The translations under genes were made by a program, and so were the position numbers. DNA of 64,000 nucleotides from NCBI GenBank assembly GCA_002633005.1, contig NMRA01000110.1, positions 1-64,000 on the forward strand, written 5' to 3'. The notes under the pieces were generated by a model. That model did not search any database. It was given only the letters and a program-made list of their open reading frames with translations, and was not told where the DNA came from. The stretch comes from Phoronis australis. Its lineage: Eukaryota > Phoronida > Phoronidae. Shown piece after piece: positions 1 to 11,979 of this stretch (positions are counted from its first letter, which is position 1; every line of letters begins with the position of its first letter).

Positions 1-133
1 GCAATACAAGTATATTTGAAACACGCAATACAAGTATATTTGAAACACGCAATACAAGTATATTTAAAACACGCAATCCATGTATATTTGAAACACGCAA
101 TACAAGTATATTTGAAACACGCAATACATGTAT
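1..133. repeat. 24-bp tandem repeat, upstream of GalNAc-transferase
   Basis: Five to six near-identical 24-bp units beginning GCAATACAAGTATATTTG run from the window edge, so the array probably continues outside. Single-base variants (TACAAG, TCCATG, TACATG) separate the units. It lies about 100 bp upstream of the first coding exon of the GalNAc-transferase gene. Confidence 0.9.
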
Positions 134-237
134 CTCTTCACATCCTATGTGTGACGAAATAAAAATCCCAATCACGTGTTTTCTTGACTCATTATTAATT
201 CACAGGTGTTTGTTACTGGTCGATATTACAACTCAAA

Positions 238-3200
238 ATGGCATTTCGTATGAGTAGAAGTTGTGGAAGGCTATCAAATGTCATCTTTCTTTTTGTGATA
301 TCCGTCCTAACGCCTCTGGTTCTGCTACAGTATTATCTAATAGAAGCAATTGACAACTTGAGAATAGAACTCGCTGTCAAACCGTATGATGGCGGACAGA
401 ACGGAATTCTGCCTGTTGCGAAACGAGGCCTTATAAAAGACTTAGGAGTCACGGACAAAAATGGGAGGACGTATGACAAGGAAAGCGCTGCTTTAGGAGG
501 GGCTATAAAATCATTGGAACCAACTTTGCTGAAGACCCGAGGAAAACTTACGAATGAGGAGTATGTCGTGGCACCACGTCACGGTCACTATCCAGGTTTG
601 AACATACGTCAGGCGTTCACAGAATTGTAGCCTTAGACTTAGATTTTATTTGTCATTGTCGACAAAACACGCATGTGGAAGAGCAGTTTTTTAACGCTCG
701 TAAATTTTGTCGCAAAATGCACACTTCTTCAAAAGTAGGATCAGCTACTAAGATCCCACAAAACTGGACCGAATTTTCGAAGAGGTAATTTTGGTCTAAT
801 GAACAGTCGTGAGAGAAGTTTTCGCGAACCATTTGCTGCGCAGAAGTTATAAAAATTATTGATAGTTTACATGTCTCTTTATACCAAACGAAAAACCTAT
901 TTTCAGTTATGATGAATGAATATTTAGGTATAACCCTGCTACCAAGCTAATAGTAAAACGTTGGGGTCAACAACTTACACTTACACTTACAGGTAAGAAT
1001 GGCTTACCATTCGTGATAAAGCGTCAAAATTTGAGCGACGAGGAAAAGGTGGAATACGACAAAGGGTGGAGCCAGTTCGCCTTCAATATTTACGCTAGCG
1101 ACCGAATATCCCTTCAGCGGCGTATTTCTGACAAACGGGATAAAGCGTACGTGGAATTAGAAAGGAATGCAAGTTTGCAAATCCTTTCTCATCAAATGCT
1201 TTTAACTTAGAAACGGTTGCCCCAATTGTGAAACTATCACTCCGATCTCAGGTGTATTAACGGCTATCTCACATCGAGGACTAATATATACAATAGCACA
1301 ATAGTTTTGGGCTGGGAGTTTTCACTCAGTATTGCACTACTTCTCCGTCCGAGCGGCCATGAAGGGGCAGTCACACTGAAAATACATGTAGGCCGGGCTG
1401 AGGGCAAGTGAGCGAGCGGAAAATTGTTGACGTTCGCTGGAATACGATGAAGATGGTTAGACCGTTGCTTCATTTTCGTTGTTTTTTCTTGACAGCTCGT
1501 TCACCTCATTCTCCCATGATATTGTTCGTCGTGAATTTAGAACCTATGATGTTGTTTTAAAAATCTGTGGACATTCGCCTTACCATCTTGGTGGAGCGGG
1601 CTGGTAGAGGGCGAAAACGCTCAACGACCAAAAACTTGAATACCATACGGTCTATTGGTTTATTAGTCGAACCGTAAAGGAATTAGTCAATTCAAAATTG
1701 TGTCTCCACTTTTTCAAAGTCATAGTAAGACCATATGACTACCATGACGTGTCAGGGCCCAGAACCTGCTCCATGCGATGAAGACGCGATGCTGAAGAGT
1801 AACTGCAAAACGAAAACGTCGGTCTGTTTGAAAAGCAACAGTTCAATACAGCACGATAGCTCATCTAGGCCGTTTAAAGTTTTTTAATCATCGGTAAAAA
1901 TGGACAAAATTTCACCAAGCTCAACTTGGTGCTTCAATTTCTAAATCAAAATGTGGAGAACCTTGATTTTTAAACTCAAACTCAACATTGCATTATCTAG
2001 AGTCCTAAGACTTGGCACTGACATCATTCAAGCTCGAAACTGAACACACCGATAGTCGAGGTTAACTAAATGCACGCACGAGCAGATGTAAAAATTCGTT
2101 ACTTCGTTTGTTTATGTGTTCGCCTCGATCAGTCATTAAATAAAGGCCCAAGATGTAGAAAACACCTATTTTCAGCGATTATACGTTCGCTAAAATCCTT
2201 AAGTGGGACAAAGTAAGTAGTGTTAAGAGAAAACTACAGTTTGGTAGAATTTACACGATGTAATCTTAGGTAGTTCAGTGCCTTTAGCTGTGGCAGACTT
2301 GATTTATAAGCAGCTGCTTAGCGCGCGTCAAACTGAAATGAATCTGTAGTTAATATTGCCACGTTTCTTCTCTGTCATTGATTTGCAGGTGTTTTGATTT
2401 GAAGTATGCAGATGTCACAGAGCTTCCAGACACAAGCGTTATAATTTGTTTTATCAACGAGGCTTGGTCTGTGCTCCTCCGTACTGTTCACAGTGTTATC
2501 AACAACTCGCCAAAGGAACTGGTCAAGGAAATAATTCTTGTTGACGACTATTCTAATATGAGTAAGCCTCTTGGGTGTCACAGCTATGTTATAACTAGAG
2601 TTCTGTGTCATTTTGCTGAGTATTGAAAGAATCCACCATATAGCAGTTTTTACAGTAGAGATACTTACACTTCCAATAATATAGAGCACTGCCCTCCAAC
2701 ATGACGTTCCCCAAATCAGGCAATTTTAAAACATATTTAAATCAATTGAAGTAGTTTTATCAATTAAGTCGGTACAAACCATGATCTGTTGATAAAAACA
2801 ACGACTTCTTTAATCCAAAGCAAGGCCTCCACTCTCATGTCCTTTGTTTGGATTGAAATTGGTTGCAATAAATAGCTCCCGTCCCGAACATAAATACCCT
2901 CGTCCCGAACTTATCCGCCATGACCAAGGCACAAGCCTGGAGATTCTGTTGTTGTCAAGCGATATTTCCCTAACTTATTTAAAATGTGTCCTCTGAAAGA
3001 TTGCGTGTGTGGAGTGCACGAGGAAGGGCAAGAAGACGCGTTTGATTAGAATTTTACCTTTTAAGACCTTTAGGCTTAAGGCTTATTTAACATGTTTCAC
3101 TTATTAGAAAAGGTAGCGTAAACCTGTTCAGTCTATTTCCATAAAAATGATAACAATCTGAAAATGGTGACGCTTTGAGGGAGTCCCCGGCGATAGGGGT

Positions 3201-6200
3201 CTTAGCTGCGTTTTGTAGACGCAAGGCATACAATCGCGAAAAAACTATTAGAATCAAATGATTTCTAATGTATGGTGACACTTCTCGAAGAAATGCATAC
3301 TCTTGCGTTTATAAGAGTTGATTGCATGTACAGAACGTAGCCCGGTCCGAGTAAGGCCGTGCTCCGTCGCTCTCAGTACTTCCTCACAGTACGTGCCATT
3401 GCTGTCATCTGAAAAATTGTTAAAGTGACTTTATAATAATCCCCATTGCTCTATGTTCACTCAAATTTAGATCATCTTGGAGCACAGTTGCAGGAATACA
3501 TGGATAAACTTGGTATTGTGAAGATTATCCGAACACAACGGAGGGAGGGTTTGATAAGAGCCCGTGTTATTGGAGCAAGAGCAGCCACGGGAACTGTATT
3601 GACGTTTCTCGATTCACACTCTGAATGCACACCGGGTAAGAAGTGCGCCATTTTAATCAGTAATCAATTAAATAAAATGTATCGTTCGCGCAAACTCCGT
3701 CTCCCCGCTCCACTACAGACCTTCGTTACACCCGTTTCGGCTACAAATTGGTCCCAGGTAGTGCACTGGTCCCCTATTTAGATTCGAGGTGTTCCATTTT
3801 TTTCTCGGGCCGTTTTTTCACGGACGGGGAGGGAGGGTGGCCAGTTTCGTACTGGCCTTGGTGACTTCAGTCCCTGGGCTCAACAGACTTGGTGACGTCA
3901 GTCCGTCGGCTTAATTTCACTCCCTCCGGCTTCTGTCCTGTCATCGCCTAAGTTAATGATGTTATTTAAAACTTAACTTTTCGTTGAATAAACTTATTTA
4001 TTTACCGATGTTGGCAACATTGGCGGTCTACCGTTATTTTGCTGCTAAAATTGTAGTGGGTTCTTTTGGGTCGTCTTTCGACGCCATTGCGTCACCTATT
4101 GGCCAATTTCCGCAATTCTTCAATCAACACTCTTCTTCTCTTCTTCCACGAGGCTGCGTACATGTCATAACAATCGGAACTGGTTTCATTTTGTTACACG
4201 TTTTTATTATCTTTATAGAACATACCCAATTTCAGAACAATCTCCAGAGAAATCTTGCAAAATTTTAGGAAATGGCAAGTGCGTGTGCTACGACGACAGA
4301 CTTTTCTAATTTTTTTTTACAAAAGGCGGAGAGTTACGCAAAAATGACGTTCATTAGATTGTTTTTTTTTTACTTAAATGGCTGTAATGGGCAAGGTGAT
4401 TGTCAGTTGATTCCTAGATCCTGCATACACCCCCGGCCTGTAGTTAGGTCTACATATTGATATATTAAAAATTTCACGACGACATAACGAGCTGAGCTAC
4501 TCGGGTTGCGTGAACTTTCGGTGTCTAACGGCTACCTAGCTGAAGGTTGATGATAGTCTTCATACAGCTAGCTGGCTTTCTACCTCAGTATGTACATTTA
4601 TGATATGACTTTTGTAAATACATTATATAATTTGTGTACAATACAGCTAGTATGTTTAAAGCTTTCTTAGTTTTCATTTTAAACAGTATAACTGATTACC
4701 GTACTTTGTGTTATAGCAGGACCAAATGTTCTGAAAAAAATTGTAGTGCTTGGGGAAAGATTCACGAAGCCGCACAACCTGCCTAAATCTGACAGTGACA
4801 GAAATTCTGATTGAAGCATTAAAACAACACGGTCTTTTCAAGAAGTATTCGTGTCTCTTGCTATGAACGCTAATGTACACTTGAACGTGTAGCTATTTTC
4901 CCTCGGCATTTCCCACTAGCTGCTTTCGCACGGGTAACGGCTAGTTTAAAATAGACGGTATGACAGGCCGGAAAAAATAGGAAGACCTTTTATAGAGCCG
5001 TGGTTTAGGGAGAGAACCCTCATTAGTGAGACCCGACTTCGAAAACCAGTGCCTGAATTCACTAGAAGACAGCGACAACATATTAGACTGTCCGTGCGTC
5101 CTTGTGTTCGATCTCAGCCTGAATGAAAGAAAGGAAATATAAAGGGAATATATTGGCAATCATGTTATAGGAAGGAAGTAGTACGTATTGCTACAATAAT
5201 GACTTGTACACCGTCATTCACTCAATAAGGTCATCTGCCATAACCTGTCCTTCACGACGTTAAAACAATATCGACTGAACAATGTTACTCCAAATCTCAA
5301 TCTTAACACGTTTTCCTAGGATGGCTGGAGCCAATTTTAGATGAGATTCGTCGTGATCGAACGAGGTGCGTCACTCCAGTTATCGACGCCATCCACGATG
5401 ATACGTTTGCGTACATGCATAGTCACGTAAGGGGCATCCACGTGGGCGGATTTGATTGGCAAATGGGTTTTGCGTGGGTCTTGCCGCCGCCTGAAGAGCA
5501 GAAGAAGAGAGAACTGGAGAGATATGTCAGCCCAATGAAGTAATTTACTTTATGAACGTTAAACACGTAGCTTGCATCAGCAGAATATTTGGTAGGTTTG
5601 TAATTTTAAACGAGAGATTTGAGAGTTGCTTTCCTCTGCATTAGCTCTACATCCCTACAGACATCGAGGGATTGAGGTCAAGAAAAAGAAACGACAATGG
5701 CATCTCCTCCCTTAATTTGGCTCAACTATACAACACACAAGGTGTCAACTCATGAAATGCTGGGCCCTTCTAACTCTTCCTCAAGTTGGTTTAGTCAAAC
5801 CCGTATACTCGTTCCACTGTGAATCTGTTTCATAATATTCTTAGTTGACTTATTTGGTGAAAATTGCGAATGATGCATTTGTTGCCCAGGTTTGACCCTC
5901 TCTTAAGACTAAATTGTATTGGACTTTTCAAACACGTGACCACATGCTGTAACGTGACCACATGAAATAACCCTACCAACTAACTACTTCCTGTGCTCCT
6001 CGACTAGTGCTCTCTATGATCATCTTCAGGTCTCCCACCATGGCTGGCGGCCTGTTTTCTATCGAACGTGATTTCTTCTTCCACATTGGAGCTTACGACG
6101 AGGGAATGGACATTTGGGGCGCCGAGAACGTAGAGCTCTCATTACGGGTGATATGACATTTTAAGGCTATTTAGGACCTCTTCGACAAGTTTGTGTATAT

Positions 6201-9200
6201 CGTCCAATATCTGCAAACTATAGTTTTAAACTGGGTTAACGTATATATTTTCTGAACGTAGAAAACTGTAGAAATAAATGTTTGACTTTTTACCAATTTT
6301 CCATTCATTGGTCACGTGATCATGTCTTTTTTATAGACATTTGCCAAAACAGAAAGGTGCGTTGAACGTGTACAAAATAGAGGATACTTTGATGCAAACA
6401 CAGTTTTGCTTCAATACAGAACGCTATTTTCATCTTTTTCATGTGCGACCTGAAAAGTGTCAGCATTTACGTTACTTGGAATTTCAATGTAACTCGACCA
6501 ATTGTCGATTAAACCTCAAGAATTTCGCTTTAAACATCCTTTGTAACACTAGGAACTGCTTTCTGTGAGAAGTCTAACGAGGTTGTCTGAGCTTGAAAAG
6601 AATTGACACTTGGTTACTGCCTCTATCGGATGTTTCATTTAACTTTTTATAATAAAGCTTATAAGCTCAATGCAGACACCGTTCGTTCCTGAGGTTGTTC
6701 AGTAGAAATGGTTCTTTGTTTTAGATTGACCGATATATTTCTCTAGATTTGGATGTGCGGCGGAAGTCTGGTGACTCTTCCCTGTTCAAACGTTGGACAC
6801 ATCTTCAGAAAACGTGCACCGTATTCGAAAAAATCAGACGGAAATTTCGTGAAAAAGAATACACTGCGTCTAGTGGAAGTTTGGTTGGATGAGTACAAAC
6901 AGCTTTATTACGAAGCTTGGGGAATTGTTCATGAAACAAAGGTTAATTTGCATTGACTACGATTTTAAATTAAATAAAGAATAACAAACGACCACGAATG
7001 TACCGGACAGTCTTTCACGATTGTTTATAATTTTCAAATCGCTGTCTTTTGCACCAAGAAAATGATTCCTTTTATTTGTGTGCCATAATCCCCCCTCTGG
7101 CGTTTTCCCGCCCGTCCATCCTCCTCACGTCCGACCTCGTATCTTCAAAACCCTAGAGGTATGTTCGTGAAATTTTTTATATGTTTCTATCATGGATGGG
7201 GTGGCAAAACGAGCAACTTTGGGAAGGATCCGACTACCACTGAGCCCCCTACTTTCCATTTTCAAAATTTTACGTTTTCCTCTGGGACTTCTTTGACGGA
7301 TTTTGATGAAATTCGTCAAATAGGCTTCTATTAGCGATGACACCTCCCCCATTAAGCGACAATTCGACGTATTTGACTCCATCCAATGGCCATTTTCATA
7401 GTCATCGGTCAAACCACCAAGCATAGAGAATTGCACGGCTGACAATAGCTTTAGGACGGGTCGACTACTGAGGTACACCCTTGTGACAATTTTGTTTTTG
7501 CATGCGTGTCAAAATCTACCAAATTCTTTGATAAATCTTCAAAAATTTTTGTTGATCAGAGTGCAACTGATGTGGATTGTTGGACAAATTCAACTACTGT
7601 GAAGCCTCCTAGTTGCAATTTTTTCTTCTTTGCGTTTTTTACAACAACTTGGATATTAAAATGAGTAGACGAAAGCAGCTCCTCCGTTTTTGACCTACGT
7701 TGCGCCTCCCAGTGGCCTTTTTATATTGCTTTTATGGTTGTTGAGGAGGAGTGGCACGTGTGTTGTTATTGAGGAGAGCATTGCAGACTTGCTTTGCGCA
7801 ACCTAGAGGCTATTTTAAGTTATAATTATTAGTTTTGCTCTCTTTAATAGGCCTGTTTAAAATTATTCTTCTTGTTTCCTTGACTATGACACAGAATCGA
7901 ACTTTGATACACAGATACGCTTTCCTTTCCTACAGTTTGATTACGGTGACATATCTTCGAGGCTGGAGTTAAGAGATAGGCTCAAGTGCAAGTCGTTTCA
8001 TTGGTATTTGAAGAATGTGTACCCGTCCCTTTTCATCCCAAGTGAAGCAGTAGCGAAGGGTGAGGTAGGTCGCATTTGAACAGATATGGATAGCTCATTT
8101 GCGTGTTTCCCAACAAAGAAGGGATACTGAGAAAGAGTAGCTATCTTGTTGCATAACCTCAAGTAAATGCTGCGTTCCGTAGACGCAAGGCAGTCACAAA
8201 ACAGCAAGATCTACACTGCAGCAAGACCGTGCGAGTGAAAAGAAAGCGTTTCGTGAGCACGTTGGGGATACTTCTAGCATGCACTAGCAAACTGGTGACC
8301 GCTAAACTGACTGGTCGGTTGGGATAGATTTCACATTTAGATTTCTCACTGCAAGTGTCTCGAGAGTGTCCTGTTTTTAAGGAACACACAAGGCCTATCG
8401 CGCAGTGCACGTGCTAAATCTGTCTCGGGTCCTACAGTCGACAGACTTATTCCCGGGACCGGACTCTAGTATTTTTACTCGATATCTAACTCAAAATTAG
8501 TTTTGTAATTTTGTGTTCTACCTTTGTGCGAACTCAATGTAAGTGATTATTATTCTATGCTCGAGTATATGATGGGTTGCGTAGACAATATTCTAATCCT
8601 AGTTTGCTCTTGATGACCCAGCATAAAGGCGAAACATTCGAGTCTAAACTCGAAGCTTTTAGTTTTTACTCGAAATCTCCAGTTTCTACTCGAGTTTGTA
8701 GCACTAATATAGGGGTGACCTAGTGAAAATTGGACCAGAAACTCAGTCGGGACAACCATAATGTAATTAAGTTCTCACAAACTAGAATAGAAAATGCCAA
8801 AAATGACTTCGATTTCGATTTCGAGTAAGAAGATTAGACCCCTAGCTCAGATGTCCAGTGACAATTTAGTCGGTCTTGTGTCACGGCTTCAAAGAACGTG
8901 GTAACTAACCAGTCCTTGCTTCTTCTTTGGCAAGGGTCACTGAGAAGATATCTTTGCAAGTACGCTCATCCGTTTGCTTTTTTGTAGCTTTATTTATTTC
9001 TGATTTAGCTGTTCATCATGTAAATGTTCATTCAGGTGCGTAATGAAGCCTTTAAAGTGTGCTTAGACAGTCCCACAGATCCCGTGAAGTCTCGCGTAAA
9101 GTTGTACGGATGTCACGGGCAGGGGGGTAACCAGGTAAGTTTAACAATACGTGATAAGTGTTTTCTTGGCAATAAATGTAGTTGAACAGCAGTATAGACA

Positions 9201-10452
9201 TCTACCGGTAATGCTGAAACTGAACTGCTTAAATAAACCGATAGTTTTCATGTACTCAGTTTTCAATTATTCTTATATGCATGAGGAGACGTTGTATTGG
9301 TGAAGACGTTGTATTGGTGGAGACGTTGTATTGGTGGAGACGTTGTATTGGTGGAGACGTTGTATTGGTGGAGACGCTGTATTGGTGGAGACGTCGTATT
9401 GGTAGAGACGTTGTATTGGTGGAGTCGTTGTATTAGTAGAGACGTTGTATTGGTGGAGACATTGTATTAGTACAGACGTTGTATTGGTGGAGACGTTGTA
9501 TTGGTGGAGACGTTGTATTGGTGGAGACGTTGCATTGGTAGAGACGACGATGGGTAACAGGAAGCCAAGTCACTACTTCACCTGCTGGAGAACTGCAATC
9601 CAGATACACCTGTCTTCGAGCAGAAGTCAGTTGATTTTAAATCTTCACATTTTGTTCGTATTCTATTCCACAAAGGAAAGCTTCCAATGTTATCCTCTTG
9701 ACTATATCACAGCAACTCGATTGAAACGTGAATGACATCGCAACAACTTGTGATACAAAGATCTTGCTTGGGGAAGACATGCCTTCTAGATAAACGTATT
9801 CATTATGTTTCAGTTCTGGCTCTTGAGTAAGCGTCGTGAAATACGACGCAGCGACAAGTGTATGGATTATAGTGGTGGAGAACAAATAGAAATGTACCCT
9901 TGTCACTCACAGAAGGGCAATCAAGAATGGCTTTATAGAGAGGTAAGCGTTTAACAGCAACAGCCATTCAATAATCAGCGTGTTCAAAATGTCTCGACGG
10001 AGACTTTCATACGTCTTTTGATGAATGAAAAGTGACTTTTAAGAAAAGTGACTTTTAAGTCACTTAAAAAAAGAGTTAGAAGTCTTAAGTCATTTTCATG
10101 ACAGACCTCATGTCTATTAGGTTTAGCAGCAACCAATCCTGACAGGTGCACCGCAATCGGAAAGTATGCTGGATTCTACTCTTTTCCTCAATCTACAGGA
10201 TTTTGAGAAATATACTTCCCTGTGTACGACGCGCAATAAATGTGTTATGTACCTACATCATTCAGGGCTTGGCATGTTTCGACAGGTGTATTCTATTCTC
10301 ATGCACTGTAGGATAACACTATTCAACACGGCAACACTGGAAAATGCCTAGAAGTAGCAAAGCAGGGTGCAACATTACAGCTGAGCTTGTGCAACACTTC
10401 CGCTAAGCAGAAATGGATTTGGCATCGCACAAAAGAGGCCAGTGCCTCGTGA
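238..10452 (+). CDS. Polypeptide N-acetylgalactosaminyltransferase (GALNT family), 11 coding exons
   Basis: Starts mucin-type O-glycosylation by moving GalNAc from UDP-GalNAc to Ser/Thr of secretory proteins in the Golgi. Coding exons: 238-595, 993-1146, 2389-2561, 3471-3635, 5320-5539, 6030-6147, 6747-6941, 7936-8064, 9036-9134, 9814-9942, 10312-10452. All junctions are GT-AG and in phase, giving about 626 residues, a normal family length. Residues about 13-33 form a type II signal anchor. The GT-A domain shows [13 protein letters not shown] (~190), the metal-binding LDSHSE (~275, DxH), [30 protein letters not shown] (~386) and VGHIFRK. Residues about 505-626 form a ricin-B lectin with three repeats (CLDSP, CMDYS, CLEVA). 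The layout resembles GALNT1/13, but the subfamily is not certain. Two motif changes are odd: FINEA where FHNEA is usual, and WGAEN where WGGEN is usual. Confidence 0.95.
3955..4590. mobile_element. Non-autonomous element, copy A (intron of GALNT gene)
   Basis: This stretch matches 32900-33540 in order and orientation over several hundred bases. Shared blocks include CTACCGTTATT-TGCTGCTAAA, a run of similar sequence around GCGTACACGTCA, AATTTCAGAACAA, GGCAGAGAGTTACGCAA and TAGTCTTCATGCAG. The related copy at 32823-33670 has terminal inverted repeats. This one keeps the interior, but its ends are not clear. Short ORFs inside do not look coding. Confidence 0.6.
7125..7480 (-). repeat. Dispersed repeat, copy 1 (GALNT intron)
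   Basis: Read on the minus strand, this region contains a stretch (TTTCATCAAAATCCGTCAA, then GGAAAACGTAAAATTTTG and GGGGGCTCAGTGG) that parallels plus-strand sequence at 42980-43070 and 43425-43500. A 117-codon minus ORF runs through it, but it has no recognisable motif and is probably incidental to the repeat. Confidence 0.45.
9284..9545. repeat. 17-bp minisatellite in GALNT intron
   Basis: About 15 copies of a 17-bp unit (GAGACGTTGTATTGGTG) with point variants. It lies between the exon encoding the first ricin repeat (ends 9134) and the exon encoding the second (starts 9814). It opens a spurious reading frame rich in Trp, Val and Tyr. Confidence 0.9.
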
Positions 10453-10803
10453 CCGTCATTTCCGAATTTAAACCATCCAACTAACGAGACTTCCGGTATA
10501 GGGTGTGGACGAAGGAGAGATTTGCAGTGCGAGGTTGTGACTGAAGAGAAGAGGAAATTTAAAAGGGTGTGGGGAGGAAGCTCGCAAGGTCTCCAGGCTC
10601 AGAACAGCAGGGTCTTATTTGTTTTGTTATTACTTATTATTATTTATTTATGTAAAATACAGTTTAAATTCTCAATTTCAACACTACTTATTTGAATTTT
10701 GTGCACTTTGAGGTTCTTTACCGAATCCAACAAAAGTCAGTGCACGTTAACTGCGTATAATACATATGTAGACGCTGAGGTTGGTCAATAGTGAAATATT
10801 TCA

Positions 10804-10809
10804 AATAAA
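10804..10809 (+). terminator. Candidate polyadenylation signal of GALNT gene
   Basis: First canonical AATAAA hexamer downstream of the GALNT stop codon at 10450-10452. The implied 3' UTR is about 370 bases. No transcript evidence is available. Confidence 0.35.
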
Positions 10810-10819
10810 CGCTAAAAAA

Positions 10820-10900
10820 TCAGGAATCCCAAGTAGGGATCAAACCACAGGTCTCTAGATTGTCGGTCTAGTGATCTTACATGTACCACTACCCGTTATC
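10820..10900 (-). repeat. tRNA-derived (SINE-like) sequence
   Basis: On the minus strand there is a box A-like GGTAGTGGTAC, a perfect 5-bp anticodon-type stem (CTAGA / TCTAG) around a seven-base loop, and a box B-like GGTTTGATCCC. The loop lacks the invariant U33 and the acceptor stem does not pair, so it is unlikely to be a working tRNA. A roughly 30-bp repeat (GAGGTTGGYCAATAGTGAAA) occurs on both sides, at 10769 and 11040. Confidence 0.4.
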
Positions 10901-11956
10901 TAACAGTAACTGTTTGCAGGCAACAGTTATGTCATACATCCCATGAACGGCGTTTCGCCTTTTCACACGATTTGGACTATTATATCATCAACAATTCACC
11001 AGTATGTGTTAATTAGATGTAGTAAGTGAAACAGACGTTGAGGTTGGCCAATAGTGAAACTTTTCAGATGCATTGTGGGTGTATAATGTATGATTTTGTC
11101 ATTTTTCACTGAAAATACGAGACAACATGTACACCCTTCGATTCTTTCAATATTTCATTTACAAAAGGTTCCAAGTGCTGCGTCTGTTTGTATAGTCTTG
11201 TACTCACGCACGGAAATCATTCAGTGTATAGTGGCCTTAGCGAATTAAACTGACGTTATCCAGTCGGTGAGAAAAAGCTTTTTCTGAGAACAGCCCCAAC
11301 GCAGAGTCGAACCTAAAACTCACGTGGCAGCCAGAATATTTAATTTTATGTGCTCTCTGAATCGACACCAGTTCTGGCTTCTAAATGGACTATTTTACTT
11401 TTGTGATTTCTAGTCGTGGTTAAAGTGGCTTATAGGCGTCACAGGGCCAAGTGTTACTTCTTTGTTTAGCAACAATTACGCTTGGCCTGATGTGAAAGAA
11501 ATGACTGGAAGTACGTGCTATCGTACGTTGACATCGTATGCCGGCGTTACATATTTGTAGATACTGATAACTAAATCACCTTTATTCCACACCCCGAGGT
11601 CTATTTTATGAAATATCTAAAGTCCTATGGTCACTAAAACGACCATTCCCAGTGTTTTTTTTATCAGAACTACGCGCCACACCTGATGTAAATTCTACTG
11701 TTAATGGTAATTACATTCAGCAACAATCACCAAAACCAATAAAGTGATCTGAGTCCTCCGGCGACTGCAACTTTGGTCATACGACCATCGATAAAACTCC
11801 CAGATAATATGCTTTCTAAGGCTTTTTGTGCATTATACTTTTCGTAATAAACAATAAAAAATCGATATAATGAGCCCCAGAAAGTCAGGCATTTCTTGAA
11901 TAAACGAGGAAAGCAAATGTACCGGAGTAAGAATACGCGTTAGTTCACATCTTGCT

Positions 11957-11962
11957 TTTATT
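11957..11962 (-). terminator. Candidate polyadenylation signal of sulfotransferase
   Basis: AATAAA on the minus strand, about 20 bases past the sulfotransferase stop codon (11980-11982). Such a short 3' UTR is possible but unusual, and no other evidence supports it. Confidence 0.35.
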
Positions 11963-11979
11963 ATTGGTTATTAACATGT

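Larger units (their letters stand above)
10453..11979. other. Convergent intergenic interval, GALNT to sulfotransferase
   Basis: The two neighbouring genes point toward each other. Apart from the candidate poly(A) signals and the tRNA-like sequence I see no coding potential here: all reading frames are short and lack family motifs. Confidence 0.6.
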
